NCBI GenBank assembly: GCA_900078405.1
Contig: FLTS01000001.1
Coordinates: forward strand, 2,318,626 to 2,382,625
Reading direction: 5' to 3'
DNA from: an uncultured Stenotrophomonas sp.
GTDB lineage: Bacteria; Pseudomonadota; Gammaproteobacteria; Xanthomonadales; Xanthomonadaceae
Length of the DNA: 64,000 bases
Shown: in pieces, positions 36,385 to 45,404 of the stretch
Layout: each line of letters begins with the position of its first letter
How positions within the stretch are numbered: the stretch's first letter is position 1
Made by a program: the position numbers and the translations under genes
The notes under the pieces: model-generated
The model's database searches: none
What the model saw: only the letters and a program-made list of their open reading frames with translations
Told to the model about the DNA's origin: nothing

Positions 36385-38202
36385 GTGGAACAGCAGGCCG
36401 CGCACAGCGCCCCCACCCCGCCCGTCCCGGTAGCCATCACTCCGGGCCGGCTGCAGTTTTCCAACGTCGCCGCGGCGCTGCTGGGCGACGGGCTGGTGGC
36501 CGCGCACGACCAGGAACGCATCCGCTTCTCCGCGCAGGGCGCGCGCAACGCCAGCGAGGTGCACCCGCTGGTGCTGCTGGCCAACCTCAAGCTGGCCGCC
36601 GCGCCGCCGGCTTCCGGCGAGCTGGGGCTGGAGCGGCTGACCGAGTGGCTGGCCGCGCGCACCGGTACGCCCTACCTGCGCATCGACCCCACCCGGGTCG
36701 ACGTGGCCGGTGCCACCGCGGTGGTGTCGCACGCCTACGCCCGCCGCCACCGCATCCTGCCGCTGGCGGTGGACGCCGAGCGCGTGCTGGTGGCCACCAG
36801 CGAGCCGCTGGCGCGCGACTGGCTGCCGGACCTGCAGCACCTGGCGCGGCGGCGGATCGACATCGTGCTGGTCAACCCGCTGGACCTGCACCGCTATTCG
36901 ATGGAGTTCTTCGGCGTCACCCGCTCGGTGCGCGGCGCGCGCGGCGACGTGCGCGGCGAAGGCAACGGCACCCTGCCCAGCTTCGAGCAGCTGGTGGAGC
37001 TGGGCCGCGCCGGCGACGTCAACGCCGACGACCACCACATCGTCAGCATCGTCGACTGGCTGCTGCAGTACGCCTACGAGCAGCGCGCCAGCGACATCCA
37101 CCTGGAGCCACGCCGCGACATGGGCCGGGTGCGGTTCCGCATCGACGGCGTGCTGCACAAGGTGTTCGAGCTGCCGCCGGCGGTGATGACCGCGGTGGTC
37201 AGCCGCATCAAGGTGCTCGGGCGCATGGACCTGGCCGAGCGCCGGCGGCCGCAGGACGGGCGCATCAAGACCCGCTCGCCGGGTGGGCGCGAGGTGGAAA
37301 TGCGCCTGTCCACCATGCCCACCGCGTTCGGCGAGAAGTGCGTGATGCGCATCTTCGACCCGGACGCGGCGTTCAAGAGCATCGAGCAGCTCGGCTTCAG
37401 CCCCGAGGAAGCGGCCGGCTGGAACGAACTGGTGTCGCGCCCGCACGGCATCGTGCTGGTCACCGGCCCGACCGGCTCGGGCAAGACCACCACCCTGTAT
37501 TCCACGCTCAAGCGGCTGGCCACGCCGGACGTGAACGTGTGCACGGTGGAGGACCCGATCGAGATGATCGCGCCGGAGTTCAACCAGATGCAGGTACAGG
37601 CCAACATCGACCTGGACTTCGCCGCCGGCGTGCGCACCCTGCTGCGGCAGGACCCGGACATCATCATGATCGGCGAGATCCGCGACCTGGAAACCGCGCA
37701 GATCGCCGTGCAGGCCTCGCTGACGGGCCACCTGGTGCTGGCCACGCTGCACACTAATGATGCGACCTCGGCCGTGACACGCCTGGTGGACATGGGGGTC
37801 GAGCCTTTTCTGCTGGCGTCGTCGCTGCTGGGCGTGCTGGCGCAGCGGCTGGTACGCACCCTGTGCCCGCACTGCAAGCGCGCCGACGTGCCCGACGACG
37901 TGGATTGGGCACCACTGCGTGATGCCGATGAGGCATTACCTGATGCCATCCACGCCTGTGCGCCGGTGGGTTGCCTGGAGTGCCGGCGCACCGGCTACAT
38001 GGGCCGCGTCGGCCTGTACGAGCTACTGCCGCTTGGGCCGAAGCTGCGCTCGCGGATCACCGCCGACATGGACCTGGCCGGTTTCCACCGCGCCGCGCGC
38101 GGCGAAGGGCTGCGCACGCTGCGCCGCGCCGGGCTTGAAAAGGTGGCAGCCGGGCTGACTACAATCGAGGAAGTCCTGTCAGTCCTGCCTCCCACGGAAT
38201 GA
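36385..38202 (+). CDS. GspE/PulE/PilB-type secretion or pilus assembly ATPase
   Basis: The 605-residue protein starts at GTG 36385 behind AAGGAG. It has an N-terminal GspE domain, Walker A GPTGSGKTTT near 361, the Asp box and Walker B (RQDPDIIMIGEIRD near 425), the His box (LATLHTND), and a C-terminal tetracysteine zinc site (CPHCKRA and CLECRRTGY). Such hexamers power type II secretion or type IV pili. No other gsp or pil gene is adjacent, so this is an orphan; it may serve a system encoded elsewhere. Its stop overlaps the next gene. Confidence 0.88.
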   Translation: MEQQAAHSAPTPPVPVAITPGRLQFSNVAAALLGDGLVAAHDQERIRFSAQGARNASEVHPLVLLANLKLAAAPPASGELGLERLTEWLAARTGTPYLRIDPTRVDVAGATAVVSHAYARRHRILPLAVDAERVLVATSEPLARDWLPDLQHLARRRIDIVLVNPLDLHRYSMEFFGVTRSVRGARGDVRGEGNGTLPSFEQLVELGRAGDVNADDHHIVSIVDWLLQYAYEQRASDIHLEPRRDMGRVRFRIDGVLHKVFELPPAVMTAVVSRIKVLGRMDLAERRRPQDGRIKTRSPGGREVEMRLSTMPTAFGEKCVMRIFDPDAAFKSIEQLGFSPEEAAGWNELVSRPHGIVLVTGPTGSGKTTTLYSTLKRLATPDVNVCTVEDPIEMIAPEFNQMQVQANIDLDFAAGVRTLLRQDPDIIMIGEIRDLETAQIAVQASLTGHLVLATLHTNDATSAVTRLVDMGVEPFLLASSLLGVLAQRLVRTLCPHCKRADVPDDVDWAPLRDADEALPDAIHACAPVGCLECRRTGYMGRVGLYELLPLGPKLRSRITADMDLAGFHRAARGEGLRTLRRAGLEKVAAGLTTIEEVLSVLPPTE

Positions 38203-38921
38203 AGCCCCTGCCGTTCCTGATCGTCGAAACCGGGCAACCGTTCCCGACCCTGCGCCGCTACGGCCGCTTCCCGCACTGGATCCGCGTGGCCGCCGGGCTG
38301 GAGGAAGCCGAGACGGTCACGGTCGACGTCGAGCACGGTGAAGCGCTGCCGGCGCGTGAGGGTTTCGCCGCCACGATCGTCACCGGTTCTGCCGCCTTCG
38401 TCACCGACCGCGCCGAGTGGAGCGAGCGCAGCGCCGGCTGGCTGCGCGAGGCCGCCCACGCCGGCATGCCGCTGCTGGGCATCTGCTATGGCCACCAGCT
38501 GCTGGCGCATGCGCTGGGCGGGCAGGTGGACTACAACCCGGCCGGGCGCGAATCCGGCACCATCCGCCTCGACCTGGACCCGGCCGCCCACGCCGACCCG
38601 CTGTTCTCCGGCCTGCCGGCCAGCTTCCCGGCGCAGGCCACCCATCTGCAGACCGTGCTGCGCGCGCCGGAAGGCGCCACCGTGCTGGCACGCTCGGCGC
38701 AGGACCAGTGCCATGCCTTCCGCTGGGGCGAGAACGCCTGGGGCATGCAGTTCCACCCCGAATTCGCCACCCACCACATGCGCGGCTACGTGCGCGCCCG
38801 CGCCGACTGCATCGCCCGCCACGGCGGCTGCGCCCGCAGCGTGGCCCGCCAGGTCACCGCCGCGCCGCAGGCCCGGCAGTTGCTGCGCCGCTTCGTGCGC
38901 CACGCCCGCGGCCACGTCTGA
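38199..38921 (+). CDS. class I glutamine amidotransferase-like protein
   Basis: The 240-residue protein overlaps the ATPase stop (ATGA). The amidotransferase nucleophile Cys is in PLLGICYGHQLLAHALGG near residue 94 and the His/Glu pair in MQFHPEF near 190. It resembles stand-alone GMP-synthase-like glutaminases that remove glutamine or gamma-glutamyl amide groups. No synthetase partner is adjacent, so the substrate is unknown. Confidence 0.85.
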   Translation: MKPLPFLIVETGQPFPTLRRYGRFPHWIRVAAGLEEAETVTVDVEHGEALPAREGFAATIVTGSAAFVTDRAEWSERSAGWLREAAHAGMPLLGICYGHQLLAHALGGQVDYNPAGRESGTIRLDLDPAAHADPLFSGLPASFPAQATHLQTVLRAPEGATVLARSAQDQCHAFRWGENAWGMQFHPEFATHHMRGYVRARADCIARHGGCARSVARQVTAAPQARQLLRRFVRHARGHV

Positions 38922-39075
38922 CGGCGGTACGGGGCCGCCCCCGCACCGGGGTGCTTCCTGCCATGCTCCGCGCGCTCCCTCGTTCCCCGTCCCTCTTCAC
39001 TACGTCCCTCGCCTTTCGGGCGATAATCCGCGCGCACCGGCGCCGTGCCGGCAACCTCCCCGTTTCGGAATTGCA

Positions 39076-39972
39076 ATGAGCGATATTCGCAAGGTGCCGG
39101 CCGCTGCCGGCGCGCAGTGGCTGCTGGACGCGTTTTCCCTGTTCCGCCGCGCGCCACTGCAGCTGGCCATGCTGGGCGTGGCGTGGATGCTGGTCACTAC
39201 CCTGATCCTGCTGCTGGCGCAGGCGCTGCCGGGTTGGCTGGGGTTGGCCGTGCAACTGCTGTCGTTCGCGGTCGGGCCACTGATGTTCGGCGGCATGCTG
39301 TGGGCGGTAAGCGAAATCGACCAGGGCCGCCCGGCGCTGCCCACCCACCTGCTGCAGCCCATCCGCGACCGCCGCGTCTCGCACCTGCTGGTACCGCTGG
39401 CGGTGCAGTTCATCGCCGTGCTGCTGCTGGGCACGCTGCTGTTCTCGCTGATCGGCCGCGAGGGCTTCGGCGCCTTCAGCGAAGTCATGGTGAAGATGCA
39501 GCAGTTGCAGCAGTCGGGCCAGCAGATCAGCCAGGAGGAGGCATTGGCGCTGGTGGCCGGCATCCCGGTCAAGCGCATCGCGCTGTGGGTGCTGATCGGC
39601 CTGGTCACCTTCATCGCGCTGAGCATGGCCATGTTCACCCAGCCGGCGCTGGTGATGTTCGACCGCCACAGCGGCATGCACGCACTGCGCATGAGCCTGC
39701 AGGGCTGCGTCGAGAACTTCCGCGCGATGGCGGTGTTCATGGTGCTGGGCATGATCGCCACGCTGTGCATCTACTTCGTGGTGATGGTACTGATGCAGGT
39801 GGCGCTGCTGCTGGCCGGCCCCGGCGCGGCGGCGCTGGTGATGCAACTGGCGGTGACCACGGTGATCATGCCGTTGTACGTCGGCTCGGTGTACGCGGCG
39901 TGGAAGCAGATGTTCGCGCACCGCGGGCGGCCGGTGCCGCCGCCTGTGACCGGCCACGTCTTCGAGGCCTGA
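39076..39972 (+). CDS. BPSS1780-family multi-pass membrane protein
   Basis: The 298-residue product has about six hydrophobic segments (e.g. LAMLGVAWMLVTTLILLLAQ, IALWVLIGLVTFIALSM) around a Gln-rich loop (KMQQLQQSGQQISQEEA). The opening WLLDAFSLFRRAPL is a family trait. These proteins are common in beta- and gammaproteobacteria but have no assigned function. The gene converges on tatC. Confidence 0.75.
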   Translation: MSDIRKVPAAAGAQWLLDAFSLFRRAPLQLAMLGVAWMLVTTLILLLAQALPGWLGLAVQLLSFAVGPLMFGGMLWAVSEIDQGRPALPTHLLQPIRDRRVSHLLVPLAVQFIAVLLLGTLLFSLIGREGFGAFSEVMVKMQQLQQSGQQISQEEALALVAGIPVKRIALWVLIGLVTFIALSMAMFTQPALVMFDRHSGMHALRMSLQGCVENFRAMAVFMVLGMIATLCIYFVVMVLMQVALLLAGPGAAALVMQLAVTTVIMPLYVGSVYAAWKQMFAHRGRPVPPPVTGHVFEA

Positions 39973-40013
39973 TGACCCTCGGGGTGTGCCGACCCGCGGT
40001 CGGCACCCGCCAA

Positions 40014-40836
40014 TCACGACTCCGGAACCACCGGCTTGCGGGGCACCAGCCAGCGTGCGGCGTGGATGCCCAGTTCGTAGAGGAAACACATCGGGATCGC
40101 CAGCATCAGTTGCGACACCACGTCCGGCGGGGTCAGCACCGCGGCCACCACGAAGATGCCGACGATGGCGTAGCCGCGCCCCTCGCGCAGCTGCTGCGGC
40201 GACACCCAGCCCAGCAGCACCAGGATCACCATCGCCACCGGCAGCTCGAAGCTGGCGCCGAAGGCGAAGAAGATCGCCAGCACGAAGTCCAGGTAGGCAC
40301 CGGCGTCCGGGGTGATGGCGATGACGTCCGGCCGGAACGTGGTCAGGAAGTGGAACACCGCCGGCAGCACCAGGAAATAGGCGAACGCGCAGCCGGCGTA
40401 GAACAGCGTCACCGCCGAAGCCAGCAACGGCAGCGCCAACCGCTTCTCGCGTGCGTACAGGCCGGGCGCGACGAACGCCCACGCCTGGTACAGCACGACC
40501 GGCAGGGCCCAGGCGTGGGCGTTCGTGGCGCCAGGCCTCTACCGGCACGAACGCCCACGCCTGGTACAGCAGCCACGGCATCGCGATGAACAGCGCGGTG
40601 AAGAAGGTCAGCTTGAGCGGGGCGAAAAACGCACCGGCCGGGTTGATGGCGATCATCGACTGCCCGGCGGGCAGCTGCGATATCAGCGGTGTGGCCAGGT
40701 GGCTGTAGAGCACGCGCGAGAACGGCAGCAGCGCCAGCAGCACCACGCCGAGCCCCAGCAAGCCACGCATCAGCCGCGCGCGCAGTTCGATCAGATGTTC
40801 GATCAGCGGGCTCTCGCCCGGGCCGGCATCGCTCAT
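40014..40836 (-). pseudogene. tatC: twin-arginine translocase subunit TatC, split by a 76-bp hairpin insertion
   Basis: The ATG at 40836 overlaps the tatB stop. The first part reads MSDAGPGESPLIEHLIELRA to MPWLLYQAWAFV, then loses frame; the second frame carries YQAWAFVAPGLYAREKRLAL through the remaining helices. The insertion between 25-base direct repeats is 76 bp; removing one unit gives 249 codons, an intact 248-residue TatC. TatC is the receptor for RR-signal peptides in the inner membrane. A real break would disable Tat export, so artefact or reversible disruption should be tested. Confidence 0.9.
40471..40571. repeat. direct-inverted-direct hairpin insertion inside tatC
   Basis: A 25-base direct repeat begins at 40471 and again at 40547 (ACGAACGCCCACGCCTGGTA and five more bases). 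Between them 40509-40527 (CCAGGCGTGGGCGTTCGTG) is a perfect inverted copy of 40546-40564. The unit is 76 bp, 1 modulo 3, as at 1.6 and 27.6 kb. Confidence 0.92.
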
Positions 40837-41258
40837 GGCGTCCGCTCCCCTGCGGTGGGCGGTGTCTCCGCTTCCGCCTGCGGTGCCGCGGCGGCGGCTT
40901 CATCCGGGACGCCGCCGGCTGCCTCGCCTGCCGGTGCAGGCATCGCTTCGCCACCGGGCCCTTCGGCCGCTTCGACATCCCGGCGCAGCACCTCGGCCTG
41001 CTGCTGTACCTGCCGGGTGCCGTCGCGCACGTCCTGCTCGGCCTGCTGCATCGACTGGCGCACGGCATCCAGGTTGCGCTTGAGCTCCTCGGCATGCAGC
41101 TCGCGCTCCAGCTCCTGTTTCACCGAATCCCACTGGTTGCGGGCACGGCGCACCCACAGCCCGGCGAAGCGCGCCGCCTTGGGCAGGCGCTCCGGGCCCA
41201 ATACCACCAATGCCACCACCGCGATCAGCAGCAGCTCGCTGAAACCGATGTCGAACAC
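40833..41258 (-). CDS. tatB: Sec-independent translocase subunit TatB
   Basis: The 141-residue protein starts at GTG 41258 (MFDIGFSELLLIAVVALVVLG). It has one transmembrane helix, the conserved GPERLPKAARFAG hinge and a long amphipathic, Ala/Glu/Pro-rich tail. TatB works with TatC in substrate recognition. Gene order tatA-tatB-tatC with short gaps and overlaps is standard. Confidence 0.95.
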   Translation of the reverse strand: MFDIGFSELLLIAVVALVVLGPERLPKAARFAGLWVRRARNQWDSVKQELERELHAEELKRNLDAVRQSMQQAEQDVRDGTRQVQQQAEVLRRDVEAAEGPGGEAMPAPAGEAAGGVPDEAAAAAPQAEAETPPTAGERTP

Positions 41259-41273
41259 GCCCGAACCCCGGGG

Positions 41274-41501
41274 TCAGCGCGCTTCGCGGTCGTGCTCGGC
41301 CTGCGTGTCGCGGCTCTTGTCGGCGCCGCGCGACTCGTCGCCCAGCTGCGCGGCGGGCTTGTCTTCCTCGCGCATGCCCTTCTTGAACTCCTTGACCGCA
41401 TTGCCCAGATCCTTGGCACCGCTCGTCAGCCGCTTGGTGCCGAACACCAGCACGACGATGACCAGCACGATCAACCAGTGCCAGATGCTGAAACTGCCCA
41501 T
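41274..41501 (-). CDS. tatA: Sec-independent translocase subunit TatA
   Basis: The 75-residue protein has a single N-terminal helix ([19 protein letters not shown]), the FGTKRL hinge and an amphipathic, charged C-terminus ([17 protein letters not shown]). It polymerises to form the Tat pore. First gene of the tatABC operon; the SYLF-domain gene ends 73 bases upstream. Confidence 0.95.
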   Translation of the reverse strand: MGSFSIWHWLIVLVIVVLVFGTKRLTSGAKDLGNAVKEFKKGMREEDKPAAQLGDESRGADKSRDTQAEHDREAR

Positions 41502-41574
41502 GATCCGCTCGCGTTATCCAGTAGGAGGCCGGTGAGCATAACCCACCCCGCCTCGATGAATGCCCTGCCGAAGG

Positions 41575-42474
41575 TCAGTTGCCGTCATCCAGCGACTCGG
41601 TGCGGATCTCGCCCTCGGACACCGGCTGGAAGCCCTGCTGCGGCGCGTTTTCGGCCGGCGTGGCCTGCAGCGGCTGGGTGACGGCGCCGTTGCCGGCCTG
41701 CGGCTGCGGCGCACCGGACACGGTGACCGGCTGCGCGCGGGGTGCCGTCGATTCGGCCGCAGTGCCGCCCTGGGTACCGCGCTTCTCGCGCGCGGCATAG
41801 GTGGATTCCTCCAGGCGGTCGCGGAAAGCGACCACGTCGGCCGACGGCGCCGTGGTCAGCCGGCCCTCCAGGATCATCCGCGGGGTGATGCCCTGGCCAT
41901 AGGCGTCGAGGTTGGCGGCATCGTCGATGGACAGCACCGCGCCATCCAGTGCCACGCCGGCGAACAGGCCGCGGGCGCGCGACCACGACCAGATCTCGGC
42001 CTTGAGCTGGCCGTCGGTGGCGGCCGCGGCGCTGCGCCCGACCGGGCCGGCGGCCACGCCGGCGTCGGCGCCGAGGGTGAACTTGCCGTTGACGATGTTG
42101 TCCAGGCTGCGGTCGTTGCGGAACACCAGAATCACGTCGGAGGACTGCACGCCGGCCTGGAAGCCGATGCTGCCGCCGGTGAGCTTGACGAACACCGGGT
42201 TGGACCAGCTGCCGTCGCTGCCCTTGACCGACATCAGGCCGTGGCCGCGGCGGCCGCCGATCACCAGCCCGGCCTTGATGGTGTCGGGGATGACCAGGAT
42301 CGCGCGGCCTTCGTCGAGCAGCTTGTCGGGAATGGCCTGCTCGGGGATCTCCTGGATCTCGCCAAGCACGCGCACGGCGTTGCGGGCGCGCTGGTCTTCC
42401 TGCGGCCCGGCCACGGCGCTGGCGGACAACAGGCTGGCGGACAACAGCAACACGAGGCACGGCAGGCGGCGCAT
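41575..42474 (-). CDS. exported SYLF (Ysc84-like) lipid-binding domain protein
   Basis: The 299-residue precursor starts at ATG 42474 with a signal peptide (MRRLPCLVLLLSASLLSASAVA). The SYLF core includes AILVIPDTIKAGLVIGGRRG, GSDGSWSNPVFVKLTGGSIG and FQAGVQSSDVILVF. The C-terminal 70 residues are Pro/Gln/Thr-rich and probably disordered. SYLF domains bind phosphoinositides in eukaryotes; the bacterial periplasmic role is unclear. Confidence 0.85.
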   Translation of the reverse strand: MRRLPCLVLLLSASLLSASAVAGPQEDQRARNAVRVLGEIQEIPEQAIPDKLLDEGRAILVIPDTIKAGLVIGGRRGHGLMSVKGSDGSWSNPVFVKLTGGSIGFQAGVQSSDVILVFRNDRSLDNIVNGKFTLGADAGVAAGPVGRSAAAATDGQLKAEIWSWSRARGLFAGVALDGAVLSIDDAANLDAYGQGITPRMILEGRLTTAPSADVVAFRDRLEESTYAAREKRGTQGGTAAESTAPRAQPVTVSGAPQPQAGNGAVTQPLQATPAENAPQQGFQPVSEGEIRTESLDDGN

Positions 42475-42640
42475 GGCAGGCTCCAGAAGTCGATGCACGG
42501 AAAGATAAAGCAAGTGCCCGAAATTAGTAACGCGGCGATGAATCGCCAGTGAGCGGATCCGGGCCGCGATTGCCGCGGTGAATCGCCGCGATCGCCAGCG
42601 TGGCGTCGCCGCCGTCGCCCGCACCTGCGAGAATGCACAC

Positions 42641-43597
42641 ATGTCCGACGCACCCACCACCGCGCTGCTCGCGGTCAACCTAGGCACGCCCGAGACACCC
42701 ACCGCAGCGGCGGTGCGTCGTTACCTCGCCGAATTCCTCGGCGACCCGCGCGTGGTTTCCATCCCCCCGCTGCTGTGGAAGCCGCTGCTGCACGGGCTGA
42801 TCCTGCCGCTGCGCGGCGGCCGCTCGGCGCACAAGTACGCGCAGGTGTGGCTGCCGGAAGGCTCGCCGCTGGCGGTGTACACCCGGCGCCTGGCCGAGGC
42901 GATGCAGCGCGAGCTGCCGCATTGGCGGGTGCGCGACGCGATGCGCTATGGCCAGCCGGCGCTGCGGCCGGCCTTGGACGCGCTGGCCGGCGAAGGCATC
43001 GAGCGCATCGTGGTGCTGCCGCTGTACCCGCAGTATTCGACCACCACCACCGCCTCGGTCGAGGACCTGGTGCGGGACTGGCAGGCCCATCATCCGCAGG
43101 TGGAAGTGCGCACGATCCACGACTATGCCGACGACCCGCGCTGGGTGGCGGCGGTGGCCAATTCGATCCGCGATTACTGGCAGCGGAATGGCCGCGGCGA
43201 CCGGCTGGTGTTCTCCTTCCACGGCATCCCGCAGCGGCTGGCCAATGCCGGCGACCCCTATCCGCAGCGCTGCGAAGCCAGTGCGCGCGCGATCGCCGCG
43301 GCGCTGGAACTGGGCGAGGACGACTGGCAGCTGGCCTACCAGTCGCGTTTCGGCCGCGAGCGCTGGCTGCAGCCCTATGCCGAGCCGACGCTGTGGGCGC
43401 TGGCCGAGGGCGGCGCGAAGACCCTCGACGTGGCCTGCCCCGGCTTCGCCACCGACTGCCTGGAAACGCTGGAGGAAGTGGCACTGGGCTTCACCGCCAG
43501 CGTGGCCCGGCACGGCGCGACGATGCGCTACATCCCCTGCCTGAACGACGCCCCGGCCCACGCCCGCGCGCTGGCCGCGCTGGCGCAAGACGCGTGA
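42641..43597 (+). CDS. hemH: ferrochelatase
   Basis: The 318-residue enzyme starts at ATG 42641 ([20 protein letters not shown]). The catalytic His is in [10 protein letters not shown] and the acidic residue in [15 protein letters not shown]. It inserts ferrous iron into protoporphyrin IX to make haem. The stop overlaps the GTG start of the following hydrolase gene. Confidence 0.93.
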   Translation: MSDAPTTALLAVNLGTPETPTAAAVRRYLAEFLGDPRVVSIPPLLWKPLLHGLILPLRGGRSAHKYAQVWLPEGSPLAVYTRRLAEAMQRELPHWRVRDAMRYGQPALRPALDALAGEGIERIVVLPLYPQYSTTTTASVEDLVRDWQAHHPQVEVRTIHDYADDPRWVAAVANSIRDYWQRNGRGDRLVFSFHGIPQRLANAGDPYPQRCEASARAIAAALELGEDDWQLAYQSRFGRERWLQPYAEPTLWALAEGGAKTLDVACPGFATDCLETLEEVALGFTASVARHGATMRYIPCLNDAPAHARALAALAQDA

Positions 43598-44451
43598 CCA
43601 TCACGTTCGCGCTGGACCTCGGCGGGCTGCACGTGGCCGGCCTGCGCACCGGCACGCCCGGCGGCCTGCCGGTGCTGGCCCTGCATGGCTGGCTGGACAA
43701 TGCGGCCAGCTTCCTGCCGCTGGCCGGCCACTTGCCGGAGCTGGACTGGGCGCTGCTCGACCTGCCGGGCCACGGCCTGAGCGGGCACCTGCCCGCCGAC
43801 GCCGCCTACACCATGCCGCAGGCGATCGCGCAGACGCTGGCGATCATGGACGCGCTGGGCTGGGAACGTTGCGTGCTGCTCGGCCACTCGATGGGCGCGG
43901 CCATCGCCAGCCTGGCCGCCGCGGTGGCCCCGCAACGGGTGCGGGCGCTGGTCTGCATCGAGGCGCTCGGCGGGCTGGCCGCACCGGCCGGTGAAACCGT
44001 TACCCGGCTGCGCGCGCACATGGCCGCGCTGGCGACGCTGGGCGACAAGCAGCTGCGCGTGTTCACCGACCTGGCCGCGCCGGTGCGCGCACGGATGCAG
44101 GCCAACCAGTTGTCCGAAGCCTCGGCGCGGCTGCTGGTCGAACGCGGCGTGCGCCCAGTCGCGGGCGGCTGGAGCTGGTGCAGCGATCCACGGCTGATGC
44201 TGCCGACCGCAGTGCGCATGACCGAGCCGCAGGTGCGCGACGTGATCGCCGCCATCGAATGCCCGGCGCAAGTGATCTACGCCACGCCGGCACAGGCGTA
44301 TTTCCCCGAACCGGAACGCAGCCAGCGCGCCGCTCTGCTACGCCGTGGCCGCCTGCACACCCTGCCCGGCCATCATCACCTGCACATGGACCAGCCCGGG
44401 GCGGTGGCGGCGCTTGTCCGCGACTTCCTGTCGCCCGGATGCGCCGCGTAG
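43594..44451 (+). CDS. alpha/beta hydrolase
   Basis: The 285-residue protein starts at GTG 43594, overlapping the hemH stop (GTGA). It shows the oxyanion region [12 protein letters not shown], the nucleophile elbow [10 protein letters not shown] (Ser near 103) and the catalytic His in [10 protein letters not shown]. Substrate is unknown; it may be an esterase or thioesterase. Its TAG stop codon is part of the GTAG tag of a REP-like repeat. Confidence 0.88.
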   Translation: MTITFALDLGGLHVAGLRTGTPGGLPVLALHGWLDNAASFLPLAGHLPELDWALLDLPGHGLSGHLPADAAYTMPQAIAQTLAIMDALGWERCVLLGHSMGAAIASLAAAVAPQRVRALVCIEALGGLAAPAGETVTRLRAHMAALATLGDKQLRVFTDLAAPVRARMQANQLSEASARLLVERGVRPVAGGWSWCSDPRLMLPTAVRMTEPQVRDVIAAIECPAQVIYATPAQAYFPEPERSQRAALLRRGRLHTLPGHHHLHMDQPGAVAALVRDFLSPGCAA

Positions 44452-44516
44452 GTGCCGGACTTGCGCCCGGCACGGGCATCATCGGAAGGCCCCGGCGGGG
44501 CAAGCCCCGCCGCTAC
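44448..44516. repeat. GTAG-tagged REP-like pair filling the gap between two convergent genes
   Basis: The pair runs GTAGGTGCCGGACTTGCGCC ... GGCGGGGCAAGCCCCGCCGC-TAC, i.e. two stem-loops facing each other with GTAG at both outer ends. The left GTAG contains the stop codon of the alpha/beta hydrolase and the right one, on the reverse strand, contains the stop of the YgjP-like gene. The repeat therefore forms the whole intergenic space. Confidence 0.9.
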
Positions 44517-45295
44517 GTAAGCAATTGCCGCAGCGTCGCCTTGAGCCTGCGCCCTTCCGCGCGCAGGTAGTCGCGCTCGGCGCGCCACTGCGGGAAACGC
44601 GCTTCCACCTCGGCCCAGAACGCCGGCGAGTGGTTGGCCTGCAGCAGATGGCACAGCTCGTGGACCAGCACGTACTCGAACGCCGAGGGGCGGGCCAGCG
44701 CCAGTGCCAGGTCCAGCGCCAGCGAGCCGTCCGGCGCCAGCGAACCCCATTGCGAGGACATCACCTTCAGCCGCAACCGCGCCGGCGCACGCGGCAACCC
44801 CGGTAGGTAGCCGGGCAACCAGCGGCCGACGTCGGCGCGCATCCGCGCTTCGAGGAATTCGCGCAAGGCGCGCCGGAACGCCGCGTCGCCGGCCCTTGCC
44901 GGCAGCTGGACGACGATGCCGCCGGCATCGGCCTCGACGCGGGCAAAGCGCCCTTCCTGCCAGCGCACCGGCAACAGTTCGCCGCGCAGTGGCAGCAGCC
45001 CCGGTTCACGCAGTGCCAATGACGGTGCCAGATGGTCGCCCTGCAACCGCGCCAGCTGCTGCTGCAGCCATTGCCGGTGTTCCAGCAGGAAGCGTTCGCC
45101 CGCCACCAGGCTCGCCCGCAGCGGCATCGTCAGCCGCGCGCCGCGCTCGTCCACGCTGAGCTTGAGCCTGCGCGCGCGCGGGTCGCGCACGCGCAGCACC
45201 TCGATCTCTGCATCGTCCAGCCGCAACCGCACCGTATCGCGCTGGATCGACGGCGCGGCGGGGGCGGACAGTAAGCGGCGGAGCAGCGAGGTCAT
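44513..45295 (-). CDS. YgjP-like (M48-related) metallopeptidase domain protein
   Basis: The 260-residue protein starts at MTSLLRRLLS (ATG 45295). The zinc motif VLVHELCHLLQANHSPAFW near residue 225 is the HExxH plus downstream His pattern of YgjP/DUF45 proteins. The upstream part has the family's RRLKLSVDERGARLTMP and VMSSQWGSLAPDG. Function is unproven; a protease role is inferred. The TAG stop lies in a REP GTAG tag. Confidence 0.85.
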   Translation of the reverse strand: MTSLLRRLLSAPAAPSIQRDTVRLRLDDAEIEVLRVRDPRARRLKLSVDERGARLTMPLRASLVAGERFLLEHRQWLQQQLARLQGDHLAPSLALREPGLLPLRGELLPVRWQEGRFARVEADAGGIVVQLPARAGDAAFRRALREFLEARMRADVGRWLPGYLPGLPRAPARLRLKVMSSQWGSLAPDGSLALDLALALARPSAFEYVLVHELCHLLQANHSPAFWAEVEARFPQWRAERDYLRAEGRRLKATLRQLLT

Positions 45296-45325
45296 GGCCT
45301 CAGCATACGACGGGGCCACAAGCTT

Positions 45326-45392
45326 GTAGGAGCGACGCGAGTCGCGACCGGGCTTTACCGGGAAAGCTGGTCGCGACTCGCGTCGCTCCTAC
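45326..45392. repeat. GTAG-tagged REP-like pair upstream of the YgjP-like gene
   Basis: GTAGGAGCGACGCGAGTCGC (and GACC) at 45326-45349 is perfectly complementary over 24 bases to 45369-45392, which ends CTAC. Each arm also contains a smaller palindrome (GCGACGCGAGTCGC). Same family as 62880-62949. Confidence 0.9.
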
Positions 45393-45404
45393 AGGTGAGT
45401 GGGT

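Noticed and set aside
38854..40836. A 660-codon frame starting with the tatC N-terminus
   Set aside because: It arises because the hairpin insertion shifts tatC into a random frame that runs through antisense sequence; only the first part is TatC.
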